Positions 25,137 through 33,980 of a DNA stretch of 64,000 bases are shown here, piece after piece. The stretch covers positions 1,488,001-1,552,000 of the forward strand of contig NZ_BNAU01000001.1 in the NCBI RefSeq assembly GCF_014653945.1, given 5' to 3'. Under the pieces are notes generated by a model. It was not told where the DNA came from. It made no database searches and saw only the letters and a program-made list of their open reading frames with translations. Origin of the DNA: Amycolatopsis deserti (GTDB taxonomy: Bacteria > Actinomycetota > Actinomycetes > Mycobacteriales > Pseudonocardiaceae). The stretch's first letter is position 1. Each line of letters opens with the position of its first letter. The translations under genes and the position numbers were made by a program.

Positions 25137-27257
25137 ATGGCGTATGTCATCGGCGTGGACGTGGGCGGTACGTTCACCGACGCCGTTCTCGACGACGACG
25201 CGGGCACCGTCCTCGCCGCCAAGTCGCCGTCCACCCCGCCGGACTACTCCCGGGGTGTTCTCGACGTGCTGGAGCTGCTCGCCGAGCAGCTCGGCAAGCC
25301 GCTGAAGGAGATGCTCGCCGACACCCACCACATCGCGCACGGCACCACGTCGTCGCTCAACGCGCTGGTCATGGGGAACGTGCCACCGGTCGGCTTCCTC
25401 ACCACCAAGGGGCACCGGGACTCGATCTTCATCATGAACGTCGAGGGCCGCTACCTCGGCCGGTCCCCGCACGAACTGCAGAACGTGCTGGCACAGGCCA
25501 AGAACCACACGCTGCTGCCGAAACGCCTCGCGCTCGAGGTGACCGAACGGATCGACCGCGACGGCAACGTCGTGGTCGGCCTCGACGAGGACGAGGCCCG
25601 CTCCGCGATCCGCACGCTTCTCGCCGACGGCGTGCGCGCGATCGCCGTGTCGCTGTTGTGGTCGTTCCGCAACCCGGTCCACGAGCGGCGGCTGCGGGAA
25701 CTGGTCGCCGAGCAGGACCCCGGCGTCTTCGTCGCGCTGTCGAGCGAAGTCAGTCCCCGGATCCGGGAGTTCGCCCGCAACGCCACCACGATCATGAGCA
25801 CCCAGATCGGCCCCGGGCTGCGGGACTACCTCACCACGCTGGAGGACACCCTCCGCGAGAACGACCTGGCCGGCCCGCTCCTGGTGATGCAGAGCAACGG
25901 CGGCGCGGTCGCGGCCAAAGAGGCCCCGGCCACCGCGATCAGCACCGTCGGCTCCGTGCTGACCGGCGGTGTCGTCGGCTCGGTGGCGCTCGGGCGCCAG
26001 CTCGGGCACCGCAACATCATCTCCACCGACGTGGGGGGCACGACCTTCCTCGCCGGGCTGGTCGTCGACGGCGAACCGGTGCGCGACACCACGACCGTGA
26101 TCAACCACCACCCGATCAACGTGCCCACGCTGCGGGTGGACGCGATCGGTTCCGGCGGTGGCGCGATCGCCTGGCTCGACGCCGGCGGCAACCTCCGCAT
26201 CGGGCCGCGCAGCGCGCAAGCCGTGCCCGGACCGGCCTGCTACGGCAACGGCGGCACCGAACCGACCAACACCGACGCCAACCTCGTGCTGGGCATCCTG
26301 CCCGAACGCGGCCTCCTCGGCGGGCGCAAACCGCTCTCGCTCGACCTGGCGCGCCAGGCCATCGACACCCAGATCGCCAAACCGCTCGGGCTCTCGGTCG
26401 AGGAGGCCGCGGCCGCGATCTACACCGTGCAGAACGCCCAGACCGGCGACCTGCTGCGCAAGACCGTCGTCGAGGCCGGTCACGACCCGCGCGAGTTCGT
26501 GCTGTACGCGTTCGGCGGCGCCGGCCCCGCGCACTGCGCCGGCTACGCCGCCGAAGTCGGGGTCGACGAAGTGGTCGTCCCACTCGGCCCGGTCGCCTCC
26601 GCGTTCTCCGCCTACGGCCTCGCGTCCTCGGACATCGCCCTGGCCGCCGAGCTGTCCGATCCCACCGTCGTGCCGTTCGACCCGGAACGGGCCGAACAGA
26701 ACTTCCGGGACCTGGAAAAGCAGGTCCGCGAGGGGCTGGACCGGCAAGGGGTGCGGTTCGACACCGTCGAGGTCCACCGCGAGATCGACATGCGCTACTC
26801 CATGCAGCTCGCGGAGGTCACCACCCCGGTCGCGGGCGGGACGCTGGACATGGCCGCGATCGAGAAAGCCGCGGCCGCGTTCGAGGAGCGCTACGCCGCG
26901 CTCTACGGCAAGGACGCCGGGTTCCGGGAAGCCGGCATCCAGGCCATCACCTTCCGGGTCCGGGGGATCGGTGTGCTGCCGTTCTCGCCGGAGCTGCCCG
27001 CGATCCCCGCCGCCGCCTCGCCGGACCCGGCCGTGGCGCGGGTGGGGCACCGCCCGGTCTGCCTCGACGCCGCCACCGGCTACGTCGACACGCCGGTCTA
27101 CGACTACCGCGAACTGCGAGCCGGGCACGAGCTCGCCGGCCCCGCCATCGTCGAGGTCCCGACGACCACGGTCGTCGTCCCGGCCGGCGCCACCGGCACG
27201 GTGGACTCGCTCGGCAACCTGACCATCCGCCGCACCTCCGCCAGGAGCGCCTCATGA
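25137..27257 (+). CDS. hyuA: Hydantoinase/oxoprolinase HyuA-family subunit (ATP-dependent amidohydrolase or ketone carboxylase)
   Basis: A 706-residue HyuA-type protein with the ATP-binding actin-fold motifs GVDVGGTFTD (residues 6-15) and STDVGGTTF, the HGTT segment (IAHGTTSSLNAL), and FGGAGPAHC near residue 460. AAGGAG stands before ATG 25137. Partnered with HyuB it forms either an ATP-dependent hydantoinase/oxoprolinase or a carboxylase of the acetone/acetophenone type, where this subunit makes phosphorylated intermediates. The Cys-rich tail on the partner and the aromatic context lean toward ketone carboxylation. Its stop overlaps the hyuB start. Confidence 0.88.
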   Translation: MAYVIGVDVGGTFTDAVLDDDAGTVLAAKSPSTPPDYSRGVLDVLELLAEQLGKPLKEMLADTHHIAHGTTSSLNALVMGNVPPVGFLTTKGHRDSIFIMNVEGRYLGRSPHELQNVLAQAKNHTLLPKRLALEVTERIDRDGNVVVGLDEDEARSAIRTLLADGVRAIAVSLLWSFRNPVHERRLRELVAEQDPGVFVALSSEVSPRIREFARNATTIMSTQIGPGLRDYLTTLEDTLRENDLAGPLLVMQSNGGAVAAKEAPATAISTVGSVLTGGVVGSVALGRQLGHRNIISTDVGGTTFLAGLVVDGEPVRDTTTVINHHPINVPTLRVDAIGSGGGAIAWLDAGGNLRIGPRSAQAVPGPACYGNGGTEPTNTDANLVLGILPERGLLGGRKPLSLDLARQAIDTQIAKPLGLSVEEAAAAIYTVQNAQTGDLLRKTVVEAGHDPREFVLYAFGGAGPAHCAGYAAEVGVDEVVVPLGPVASAFSAYGLASSDIALAAELSDPTVVPFDPERAEQNFRDLEKQVREGLDRQGVRFDTVEVHREIDMRYSMQLAEVTTPVAGGTLDMAAIEKAAAAFEERYAALYGKDAGFREAGIQAITFRVRGIGVLPFSPELPAIPAAASPDPAVARVGHRPVCLDAATGYVDTPVYDYRELRAGHELAGPAIVEVPTTTVVVPAGATGTVDSLGNLTIRRTSARSAS

Positions 27258-29578
27258 GCATGCCCATCCCCGGTTCCGAGGTCTTCGCGAGCCGCCCGGT
27301 CGACCCCGGCGAACTGCAGCGCTCGCTGCCCTCCACCCTGCCGGCCCACACCGTCACCCAGGAGCAGATCGACGCGCTCGACCCGCTCACCTACGAGGTC
27401 GTGCGCCACCGGCTCTGGTCGGTCACCGACGAGATGGGCGAGGCGCTCAAGCGCATGTCCGGCTCGCCGATCGTCACCGACGCCAACGACTTCGACTTCG
27501 CCATCTCCGACGAACTCGGGCAGGAAGTCCAGGTCGGCCTGTACAACACGATGCTCGTCGGCGCCGTCGACCTGGCCATCTACTGGACGCTGCGCAACCG
27601 CGCCACCAACCCCGGCATCGCCGAGGGCGACATGTTCCTCACCAACGACCCGTGGGTCGGCGGCGGGCTGCACCAGAACGACGTGATGGTGTACCAGCCC
27701 GTTTTCCACGACGGCAAGCTGTTCGCCTGGACCAGCGCGATCTGCCACGAACCGGACCTCGGCGGCGTCGGGCTCGGCTCCTTCTCCCCCGCCGCGCAGG
27801 ACGTGTTCTCCGAATCCCTGCCCACCCCGCCGGTCAAGGTGGTGCGCGACTTCCAGCTCCAGCGCGACGTCGCCGACCTGTGGGTCCGGCGCTCCCGGGT
27901 GCCCATGCTGGTCGCACTCGACCTGCGCGCCAAGATCGGCGCCAACAACGTCGGCCGCGAACGCCTGCACGCGCTGATCGAGCAGTACGGGGCCGACACC
28001 GTCAAGGCCGTCATGAAGCGCATGATGGCCGACGCCGAGACCCGGCTGCGCGGCAAGCTCGCCGCCCTCCCCGACGGTAGCTGGACCGCGACCGGCTACC
28101 AGGACCAGTCCCACGAGGGCGACCGCGGCCTGCACAAGATCACCGTCACCACCACCAAGACCGGCGACCACCTCACCTTCGACTTCACCGGCACCGACCC
28201 CCAGTCCGGCGTGGTCAACTGCACCTACGCCGGGATGCGCGGCGGCGTCATGCTCGCCCTGCTGCCCATCCTCGCCGGCGACATCCCGTGGTCGGCCGGC
28301 GGGCTCATGCGCTGCTTCGACCTGATCACCGAGGAAGGCACGCTCAACAACGCGACCTACCCCGCCGCCGTCGGACGGGGCCCGATCGGCCCGGCCTGGC
28401 TCACCGGCAACCTCGTCGCCGAATGCCTGGCCCAGATGCTCGACCGCGACCTCGAACTCGGCAAGAACGTCCAGGCGACGTGTTGCGGCACCTGGGACAC
28501 CGCGGTCATCGCCGGGCTCGACGAGCGCGGCGAGCAACCCGCGCCGTTCCTCAACATCATCATGGAGCCGATGTCCGGCGGGTACGGCGCGCGGCCCCAC
28601 GCCGACGGTATCGACACCGGCGGGCTGTTCTGCATCCCGATGGGCCGCATCCCCGACGTCGAGATGACCGAGTTCCTCTACCCGGTGCTGGCCCTGTGGC
28701 GGCGCGAGGTCCCGGACTCGGGCGGCCCGGGCAGGCACCGCGGCGGGGTCGGGGCGTCGATCGCCATCACCCCGCACGGAACCAGCATCCCCATGGGACT
28801 CGTCCTCGCCTCCAACGGCAAGGCGGTCTCCCAGAACGGCGGCCTCGCCGGCGGGCACCCCGGCAACACCGGACTCGACGTGCTGGCCCGGCACAGCCGC
28901 GTCACCGACCTCCTCGCCTCCGGACGGATGCCCAGCGAGCTGTCCGAGATCAGCGATCGCCTCGAACCGGCGCAGAACTACGCGTCCAGCCACCTGGCGC
29001 CGGGTGAGGTGTTCGTCATGACCTGGCAGGGCGGCGGAGGCTACGGCGACCCGCTGAACCGGGATCCCGAAGCGGTCGCCCGGGACCTCCGGGAACAGAA
29101 GATCACCGCCGGCGCCGCCCGGTCCGTGTACGGCGTCGTCGTCGTGAACGGCGCCGTGGACGAGGCGGCGACCGCGGCCGAACGGGACCGCCTGCGGGCG
29201 GCGCGACGGCAACGCTCGCGGGTCCTTCGCGTGCCCAGCGGCCGCAAGACCGACGCGACCTCGGTGAAACGGCTCGACGACAACCTCGTCGAGGTCACCG
29301 ACGGGACGCGCGCCGCGGTGGCGTGCCGCCACTGCCACGAGATCCTCGGCGACGCCACCGGGAGCGACGATCTCGCCCTGGCAGTCTATGAAGGCCCCGT
29401 CACCGATGCCGGGCCCCAGATCATCGCCAACCCCACCGACTACGTCGATGCGCCCGTCGTCTTCCGCCAATACTGCTGCCCATCCTGCTGGACAGCGCTG
29501 TACTCGGCCGTCGTACCCGCCGACCACCTCGACACCCTGCGCACCCGCACAGAGGTGACCGCGGCAGCAACTGGCTGA
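27254..29578 (+). CDS. hyuB: Hydantoinase B/oxoprolinase-family subunit with a C-terminal Cys-rich (acetone carboxylase gamma-like) extension
   Basis: A 774-residue HyuB protein starting at ATG 27254 (ATGA overlap). The HyuB core spans about residues 35-610, with GDMFLTNDPWVGGGLHQND, GGGYGDP and typical metal-binding His/Asp segments. After a basic linker, the last ~110 residues contain CRHCHE and, about 55 residues later, CCPSCW, a probable zinc ribbon resembling the small gamma subunit of acetone/acetophenone carboxylases. Standard HyuB proteins end near 580-650 residues, so this looks like a natural fusion. The substrate is inferred as a ketone or cyclic amide; sequence does not decide. 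Confidence 0.86.
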   Translation: MSMPIPGSEVFASRPVDPGELQRSLPSTLPAHTVTQEQIDALDPLTYEVVRHRLWSVTDEMGEALKRMSGSPIVTDANDFDFAISDELGQEVQVGLYNTMLVGAVDLAIYWTLRNRATNPGIAEGDMFLTNDPWVGGGLHQNDVMVYQPVFHDGKLFAWTSAICHEPDLGGVGLGSFSPAAQDVFSESLPTPPVKVVRDFQLQRDVADLWVRRSRVPMLVALDLRAKIGANNVGRERLHALIEQYGADTVKAVMKRMMADAETRLRGKLAALPDGSWTATGYQDQSHEGDRGLHKITVTTTKTGDHLTFDFTGTDPQSGVVNCTYAGMRGGVMLALLPILAGDIPWSAGGLMRCFDLITEEGTLNNATYPAAVGRGPIGPAWLTGNLVAECLAQMLDRDLELGKNVQATCCGTWDTAVIAGLDERGEQPAPFLNIIMEPMSGGYGARPHADGIDTGGLFCIPMGRIPDVEMTEFLYPVLALWRREVPDSGGPGRHRGGVGASIAITPHGTSIPMGLVLASNGKAVSQNGGLAGGHPGNTGLDVLARHSRVTDLLASGRMPSELSEISDRLEPAQNYASSHLAPGEVFVMTWQGGGGYGDPLNRDPEAVARDLREQKITAGAARSVYGVVVVNGAVDEAATAAERDRLRAARRQRSRVLRVPSGRKTDATSVKRLDDNLVEVTDGTRAAVACRHCHEILGDATGSDDLALAVYEGPVTDAGPQIIANPTDYVDAPVVFRQYCCPSCWTALYSAVVPADHLDTLRTRTEVTAAATG

Positions 29579-29893
29579 ACCAGGTCGGCGGCCGCAAACC
29601 CATGGCGACCGCCGACCTCCCCCACCTCGCGGGAGGAAGACAGTGCTCTCGGACGCGCGGCCGAGGGCGGCGGTGGTGCTGTCGGGCGGTCGCAGCCGGC
29701 ATGCACGCCCAGCGGGGTGGACATCGTCAGGGTCCGGTAGGCGACCTGCGGGTGAGGCTGTCCGCGGCGGCCGGCGGGGCGGAGACGAGGAGGACCGGGA
29801 GGCGGCCACCGCCGCCGTGAGCGCGTGCGCCGGCTCATCCGCGCAGCTGATCACGACCGGGTGAAGGCCGTTCACCGTCGCGGCGAACGGGCT
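29579..29893. other. 315-bp intergenic region after hyuB, with two hairpins
   Basis: No convincing gene. A 10-bp inverted repeat at 29582/29618 closes the hyuAB transcript. An 11-bp repeat with one mismatch (29863-29873 and 29885-29895) abuts the stop of the leftward SsgA-like gene. Codon-like bias between them is not gene-like. Confidence 0.5.
29582..29618 (+). terminator. Hairpin terminator after hyuB
   Basis: Perfect 10-bp arms 29582-29591 and 29609-29618 with a 17-nt loop, starting 3 nt after the hyuB stop codon. Confidence 0.55.
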
Positions 29894-30298
29894 TCAGACC
29901 TTGGTGATCTCCGCGATGAACCCGTCCACGTCGACCAGGGGGCTCTCCGCGCCGAGCGGGACGAGCGTGTGCGTGGAGGCGATGAAGCGCGCCGCGCCCT
30001 CGCGGCTGAACTCGACGATCGCGTACCCGTCCGGCGATTCAAGCTCCATGAGCAGCTGGTCCGGGTCGGCGGACAGATCGGGCCGGATCCGCACGTCACC
30101 CTCGCCGGCCGGCTCGTTGAGCCCGGCGACGAGGAGGTCACGCGCGAAGCACCACTCGACCCAGCGGCCGCGGTCGGCCCGGAAGGAGAGGGTGACGGCG
30201 TAGGGATCGGCGGTGGTGTAGCTCCACCGCGAGAAGACCGGGATGTCGTAGCCGTCCAGGCTGACGAACTGGTGCTCCTCGACCGTTTCCGCGTGCAC
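29894..30298 (-). CDS. SsgA-like protein (SALP), sporulation/cell-division regulator, SsgB-like
   Basis: A 134-residue protein with the SsgA-family hallmarks: YTTADPYAVTLSF, WVEWCFARDLLVAGL, GEGDVRIRP and LESPDGYAIVEF. GTG 30298 is preferred because AGGAGG lies 5 nt upstream and it gives the usual family length; an upstream GTG adds 7 residues. SALPs are confined to morphologically complex actinobacteria. SsgB recruits FtsZ to future septa. The gene is divergent from a YibE/F membrane protein gene. Which SALP subgroup it belongs to cannot be settled by eye. Confidence 0.9.
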   Translation of the reverse strand: MHAETVEEHQFVSLDGYDIPVFSRWSYTTADPYAVTLSFRADRGRWVEWCFARDLLVAGLNEPAGEGDVRIRPDLSADPDQLLMELESPDGYAIVEFSREGAARFIASTHTLVPLGAESPLVDVDGFIAEITKV

Positions 30299-30427
30299 GA
30301 TGGCCTCCTGTCCTCCCACGGCTCTTCGCCATTAGGACGGAGCCGGGGGGCCGTCGTTACGCGGTTTCGCGGAGGAATTTCACGACCCACCCGCCGGAGT
30401 GACAGCAGCGGGCGGGACGATGGACCG

Positions 30428-32257
30428 GTGCAGCACGACGACGACCCCACGGCGGAGACCGGCCCGATCCGCCGCATCCCCGGGGGCCCGGCTGCCGACC
30501 CCCGCCGCGCCCGTCGCGCGCGCGGCTACACGGAGAGCGGCTCCCCCGCCTGGCCCGCCGGGGCTTCCCACGAAGGACGCCCCGGCACGACGGGCGGCAG
30601 CAGCCGGCGATCGCGCGCAACTGGCTCAGAGCCCGCTGAAGCGGCCTCCGGTCGCTCGGGCCGCCGCAACCCTGCCGAACGCACCCCTCGCGCGCCCCGG
30701 AACCCGGCCGGGTCCGAGGACAGTCCGCGCGCAGCGCATCGTGCGAGCGGCTCCGGCCGCCCGCGACGCGAGCGCGCCGCGGGCGATTCCGAAGGCACCG
30801 GCAGCCACTCCACCGCCGAAGGCGCCCAGCCACTCCGTGCCACCGGCCGCAGCACCCGCCGTGCCAGCGCCGAGGGCACCGGCCCCCACCCCGTCGACTC
30901 CGGCGAGGAAGACGCGAGCCACCGCCCCCGCGCCACCGGCCGCACCACCCGGCTCGCCACCACCGGCGCCGAAGGCACCGGCGCCCACCCCACGGGCGCC
31001 GAACCCCGCCGCCGTCGTGCCGCCGCACCGCCCGCCACCCCACCCACCGGGCACGGCCACGGCCACTCCCCCGCTCCGCCGGCCTCCCGGCGCGTCAAGC
31101 TCCTCCTCATCTGGCTGCTGGCCCCCATCGCGGCCGCCACGGTCGCCGGCCTGCTGCTGCTCTACCCCTGGGGCCAGGACGAACCGGCCTCGGCGATCTC
31201 GCAGGGCACCCCGGTCCACGGCACCATCAGCACCGCCACCTCCGGTCCCTGCCTGGCCGCCGGTCAGGTGCAGGTCGGCGACCAGCCGGACGCCAAGCCG
31301 TGCCTCAGCGCGACCATCACCCTCACCGACGGGCCGGGCAGCGGCCGCAGCGTCGAGCTGACCGTGCCCATCGAGCCGAGCACCCCGCGCTTCAGCGCCG
31401 GGGACGACGTCGTGCTGGCCTACAACGGCGGGGACGCCGCCGATCCCGGCTCCTACCAGCTGGTCGACTTCCAGCGCGGCCTCCCGCTCGCGGTGCTCGC
31501 CGCGCTGTTCGCGATCGCCGTGGTCGTCCTCGGGCGCTGGCACGGCCTGGCCGCGCTCGGCGCGCTGGTGCTCAGCTTCGTCGTGCTGGTGGCGTTCGTG
31601 CTGCCCGCGATCCTGGCCGGGGAGAACCCGCTGCTCGTCGCGATCGTCGGCGCCGGGCTGATCATGTTCATCGCCCTGTACCTGACCCACGGCCTGTCCG
31701 CCCGCACCTCCGTCGCGGTTCTGGGCACGCTGGCGAGCCTTGCCCTGATCGGCGCGCTGTCGGCGATCTTCTCCGCGGCCGCGTCCCTGACCGGCCTGGA
31801 CGACAGCACCTCGACGCTCATCGCCTCCCTCGGCCACGGCATCGACGCGCGTGGCCTGCTGCTCGCCGGCATCGTGATCGGCGCGCTCGGCGTGCTCGAC
31901 GACGTCACCGTCACCCAGACCAGCGCCGTGTGGGAACTGCGCCGCGCCAACCCGTCGCTAACCTGGCGCGAGCTGTACTCCGCGGGGCTGCGGATCGGCC
32001 GCGACCACGTCGGCTCGGCGGTGAACACGCTGGTCATGGCCTACGCCGGCGCCGCGCTGCCGGTGATGCTGTACTCGTCGATCTCCGGCGTCGGACTGGG
32101 CGCGATCCTCGGCTCGCAGGACGTCGCGCAGGAGATCGTGCGCACCCTGGCCGGCAGCGTCGGCATCGTCGCGGCGGTGCCGGTGACCACCGTGCTGGCC
32201 GCGATGATCGCCAGCCGGGAACCCGTGAGTCACATCAGCCACAGCAGCGATCACTAG
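30428..32257 (+). CDS. YibE/F-family membrane protein with a long disordered N-terminus
   Basis: A 609-residue protein starting at GTG 30428. Residues 1-220 are extremely rich in Ala, Arg, Pro, Gly, Ser and Thr, without hydrophobic stretches, and look disordered and cytosolic. A first helix (about 222-247) is followed by a ~100-residue extracytoplasmic beta-like domain, then seven more helices (about 352-372, 374-398, 401-423, 427-448, 476-497, 531-551, 573-595). GVLDDVTVTQ and the helix pattern match YibE/F. Family function is poorly known (proposed transport). Typical members lack such a tail; the true start could lie further downstream. Confidence 0.78.
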   Translation: MQHDDDPTAETGPIRRIPGGPAADPRRARRARGYTESGSPAWPAGASHEGRPGTTGGSSRRSRATGSEPAEAASGRSGRRNPAERTPRAPRNPAGSEDSPRAAHRASGSGRPRRERAAGDSEGTGSHSTAEGAQPLRATGRSTRRASAEGTGPHPVDSGEEDASHRPRATGRTTRLATTGAEGTGAHPTGAEPRRRRAAAPPATPPTGHGHGHSPAPPASRRVKLLLIWLLAPIAAATVAGLLLLYPWGQDEPASAISQGTPVHGTISTATSGPCLAAGQVQVGDQPDAKPCLSATITLTDGPGSGRSVELTVPIEPSTPRFSAGDDVVLAYNGGDAADPGSYQLVDFQRGLPLAVLAALFAIAVVVLGRWHGLAALGALVLSFVVLVAFVLPAILAGENPLLVAIVGAGLIMFIALYLTHGLSARTSVAVLGTLASLALIGALSAIFSAAASLTGLDDSTSTLIASLGHGIDARGLLLAGIVIGALGVLDDVTVTQTSAVWELRRANPSLTWRELYSAGLRIGRDHVGSAVNTLVMAYAGAALPVMLYSSISGVGLGAILGSQDVAQEIVRTLAGSVGIVAAVPVTTVLAAMIASREPVSHISHSSDH

Positions 32258-32344
32258 CCCCACGCCGGCACCCCGCCCAGGTCAGCGGCCCCGCGATGGG
32301 GTACGAAGGCCGGGCACACGGTTCCCGTCCGGCGGGGAGGGGTC

Positions 32345-32605
32345 TTGGTCGTTCACGCACTGACGAAAGCCGCCGTCCGCACGCTCACGAGCCTGCCGCG
32401 CATCGCGTCCGCGCTCACCGAACTGCGCGACGCGGCCGAGCACCTGGAACGGCTCGCGACCTTCGCCGCGGAGGAGCTGCCGGAGATCGTCTACCAGCTG
32501 GAGGGCATCCGCGAGCAGCTGGCCGTGATCGAGAACCGGCTCGGCGGCCGCGACGGCGAGATCACCCCAGCCGCGCGACGAACCGGCTCACGGCCTCCAT
32601 CGTGA
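32345..32605 (+). CDS. Small helical protein of unknown function
   Basis: An 86-residue protein from a TTG start with GGAGGGG just upstream. It is predicted to be mostly alpha-helical, with leucine-spaced segments (LTELRDAAEHLERL, IREQLAVIENRL) suggesting a coiled coil. No family is recognised. Its 3' end overlaps the convergent membrane-protein gene by 44 bp. It could be co-transcribed with the YibE/F gene 87 nt upstream. Confidence 0.5.
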   Translation: MVVHALTKAAVRTLTSLPRIASALTELRDAAEHLERLATFAAEELPEIVYQLEGIREQLAVIENRLGGRDGEITPAARRTGSRPPS

Positions 32606-33227
32606 ACCGCTGCGCGATCTTGCCCGACGGCGCCGCGGACGCCAGCTGGTAGAGCGGCCGGTCCGGCACGCCCGCGCCCCGCGCCTCCGCGCGCAGCTGC
32701 GCGACCAGCAGCTCGGAAAACACCAGCCCGTTGGCCTCGATGTTGTTCGCCACCGCGTCCGCCAGCCGCCGCAGCGTGAGGATGGGCAGCTCACGCCCGC
32801 CGGTCCCGGCGTAGACCGCGAGGTCGATCTTGACGACCTGGCCGCGCTGCCCGGAGTTGAACAGCAGGCTGACCGTGCGGGCGCCGCGCACGTCGGTGAC
32901 CAGCAGGTCGATCCGCCGTGCCCGCGCCAGGTCCACCCGGCGGGTGCGCCAGGTGCGCACCAGCACCGCGGTGCCCTCCAGCCACAGCTTGCGCCGCACG
33001 TTCCACACCACCACGTACAGCAGCGGCAGGCCCACCACCGCCGCGGTGACCAGCCCGGGGACCTGGCCGCCGATCAGGCCCGCGATGCCGCCGAACGCCG
33101 CCGCCATGATCAGCACCCCGGCCAGGCCGGACAGCAGACGGCGGCGGGTCAGCCCCGGGTCCTCCTGGTGCAGCGGCAGCCGCTGCGGTTCCACCGGCTT
33201 CGTCGGCTCGGTCACTTCTTCCCCCAT
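32562..33227 (-). CDS. Two-helix membrane protein of unknown function
   Basis: A 221-residue protein with a charged N-terminus (residues 1-30), two adjacent membrane helices (about 31-55 and 58-76), and a ~140-residue soluble C-terminal domain. The strand-rich part (EGTAVLVRTWRTRRVDLARA, VSLLFNSG) resembles bacterial PH-like membrane proteins, but this is weak. Its ATG overlaps the stop of the metallo-beta-lactamase gene (TGATG), so they are coupled. In mycobacteria hisS occupies this place next to the MBL gene. No function is assigned. Confidence 0.7.
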   Translation of the reverse strand: MGEEVTEPTKPVEPQRLPLHQEDPGLTRRRLLSGLAGVLIMAAAFGGIAGLIGGQVPGLVTAAVVGLPLLYVVVWNVRRKLWLEGTAVLVRTWRTRRVDLARARRIDLLVTDVRGARTVSLLFNSGQRGQVVKIDLAVYAGTGGRELPILTLRRLADAVANNIEANGLVFSELLVAQLRAEARGAGVPDRPLYQLASAAPSGKIAQRFTMEAVSRFVARLG

Positions 33228-33835
33228 CACGGCATCGGGACGACGCTGCGCGCCCCGCTCAGGAACGGATTGCCGGCCCGCTCGCGGCCGATCGTCGTGG
33301 CCGGGCCGTGCCCGGGCAGCACCACCGTGTCGTCGGGCAGCGGCAGCAGCACATCCCGCAGGGACTCCCCCAGCCGCCGCTGGTCGCCGCGGCCGACCGA
33401 GCCGGCGAAGAGCGTGTCGCCGGTCAGGGCGAGGCGGCCGCCCTCGGGCGTGGTCACGCGGAACACCACCGAGCCGTCGGTGTGGCCGGGGACGAGGTCG
33501 ACGTCGATCGCCAGGCCGGCCAGTTCCAGCGGCGCGCCGGTCAGGTCGCGGACGTCGGCGGCCTGCTCGCCGTCGTGCAGGCCGCGGTCGGCCGGGTGGA
33601 GCCACATCGGAACGTCGTGGGCCGCGGTGAGGGCCGCCGCGCCGGCCACGTGATCGGGGTGGCCGTGGGTGGCGAGCACCGCCGCCGGGGTGAGCCGGTG
33701 CTCGGCGAGCGCCTCGGCGACGCGGCCGGCCGAATCCTCGCCCGGATCGACGACCACGCACGCGGTGTCCGGGCCGGGCGCGAGCAGGTAGCAGTTGGCC
33801 CTCAGCGCGCCGGCCGGGAACCCGACGACGAGCAC
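33227..33835 (-). CDS. Metallo-beta-lactamase-fold hydrolase, glyoxalase II-like
   Basis: A 202-residue MBL-fold protein. Metal ligands are seen in THGHPDH, PGHTDGSV, GDTLF and LPGHGP, the standard glyoxalase II order. GTG 33835 is chosen because GGAGGT lies 8 nt upstream and the product then begins VLVVGFPAGALRANCYLL like the family; ATG 33865 is an alternative. It matches the position of Rv2581c next to the cyclophilin and rel genes in mycobacteria. It probably hydrolyses a thioester such as an S-acyl thiol, cytosolic. The exact substrate is unknown. Confidence 0.85.
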   Translation of the reverse strand: MLVVGFPAGALRANCYLLAPGPDTACVVVDPGEDSAGRVAEALAEHRLTPAAVLATHGHPDHVAGAAALTAAHDVPMWLHPADRGLHDGEQAADVRDLTGAPLELAGLAIDVDLVPGHTDGSVVFRVTTPEGGRLALTGDTLFAGSVGRGDQRRLGESLRDVLLPLPDDTVVLPGHGPATTIGRERAGNPFLSGARSVVPMP

Positions 33836-33980
33836 GAAAATCCACCTCCGCGTCCGCGCGTCCACCCGTGCCCGGGATGTCCGGCACCCACCCTAACCGG
33901 GGCTGTACAGGGTCCTCACAGGCTGTGCCCATAGACTGCCGCCACCCGATCGGTGACGTCGAGTGGATTCTGGAGGGCAG

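Noticed and set aside
30399..31361. Plus-strand Pro/Ala-rich frame overlapping the YibE/F N-terminus
   Set aside because: It ends inside the membrane domain of the real gene and has no motif; it stays open only because of GC bias.
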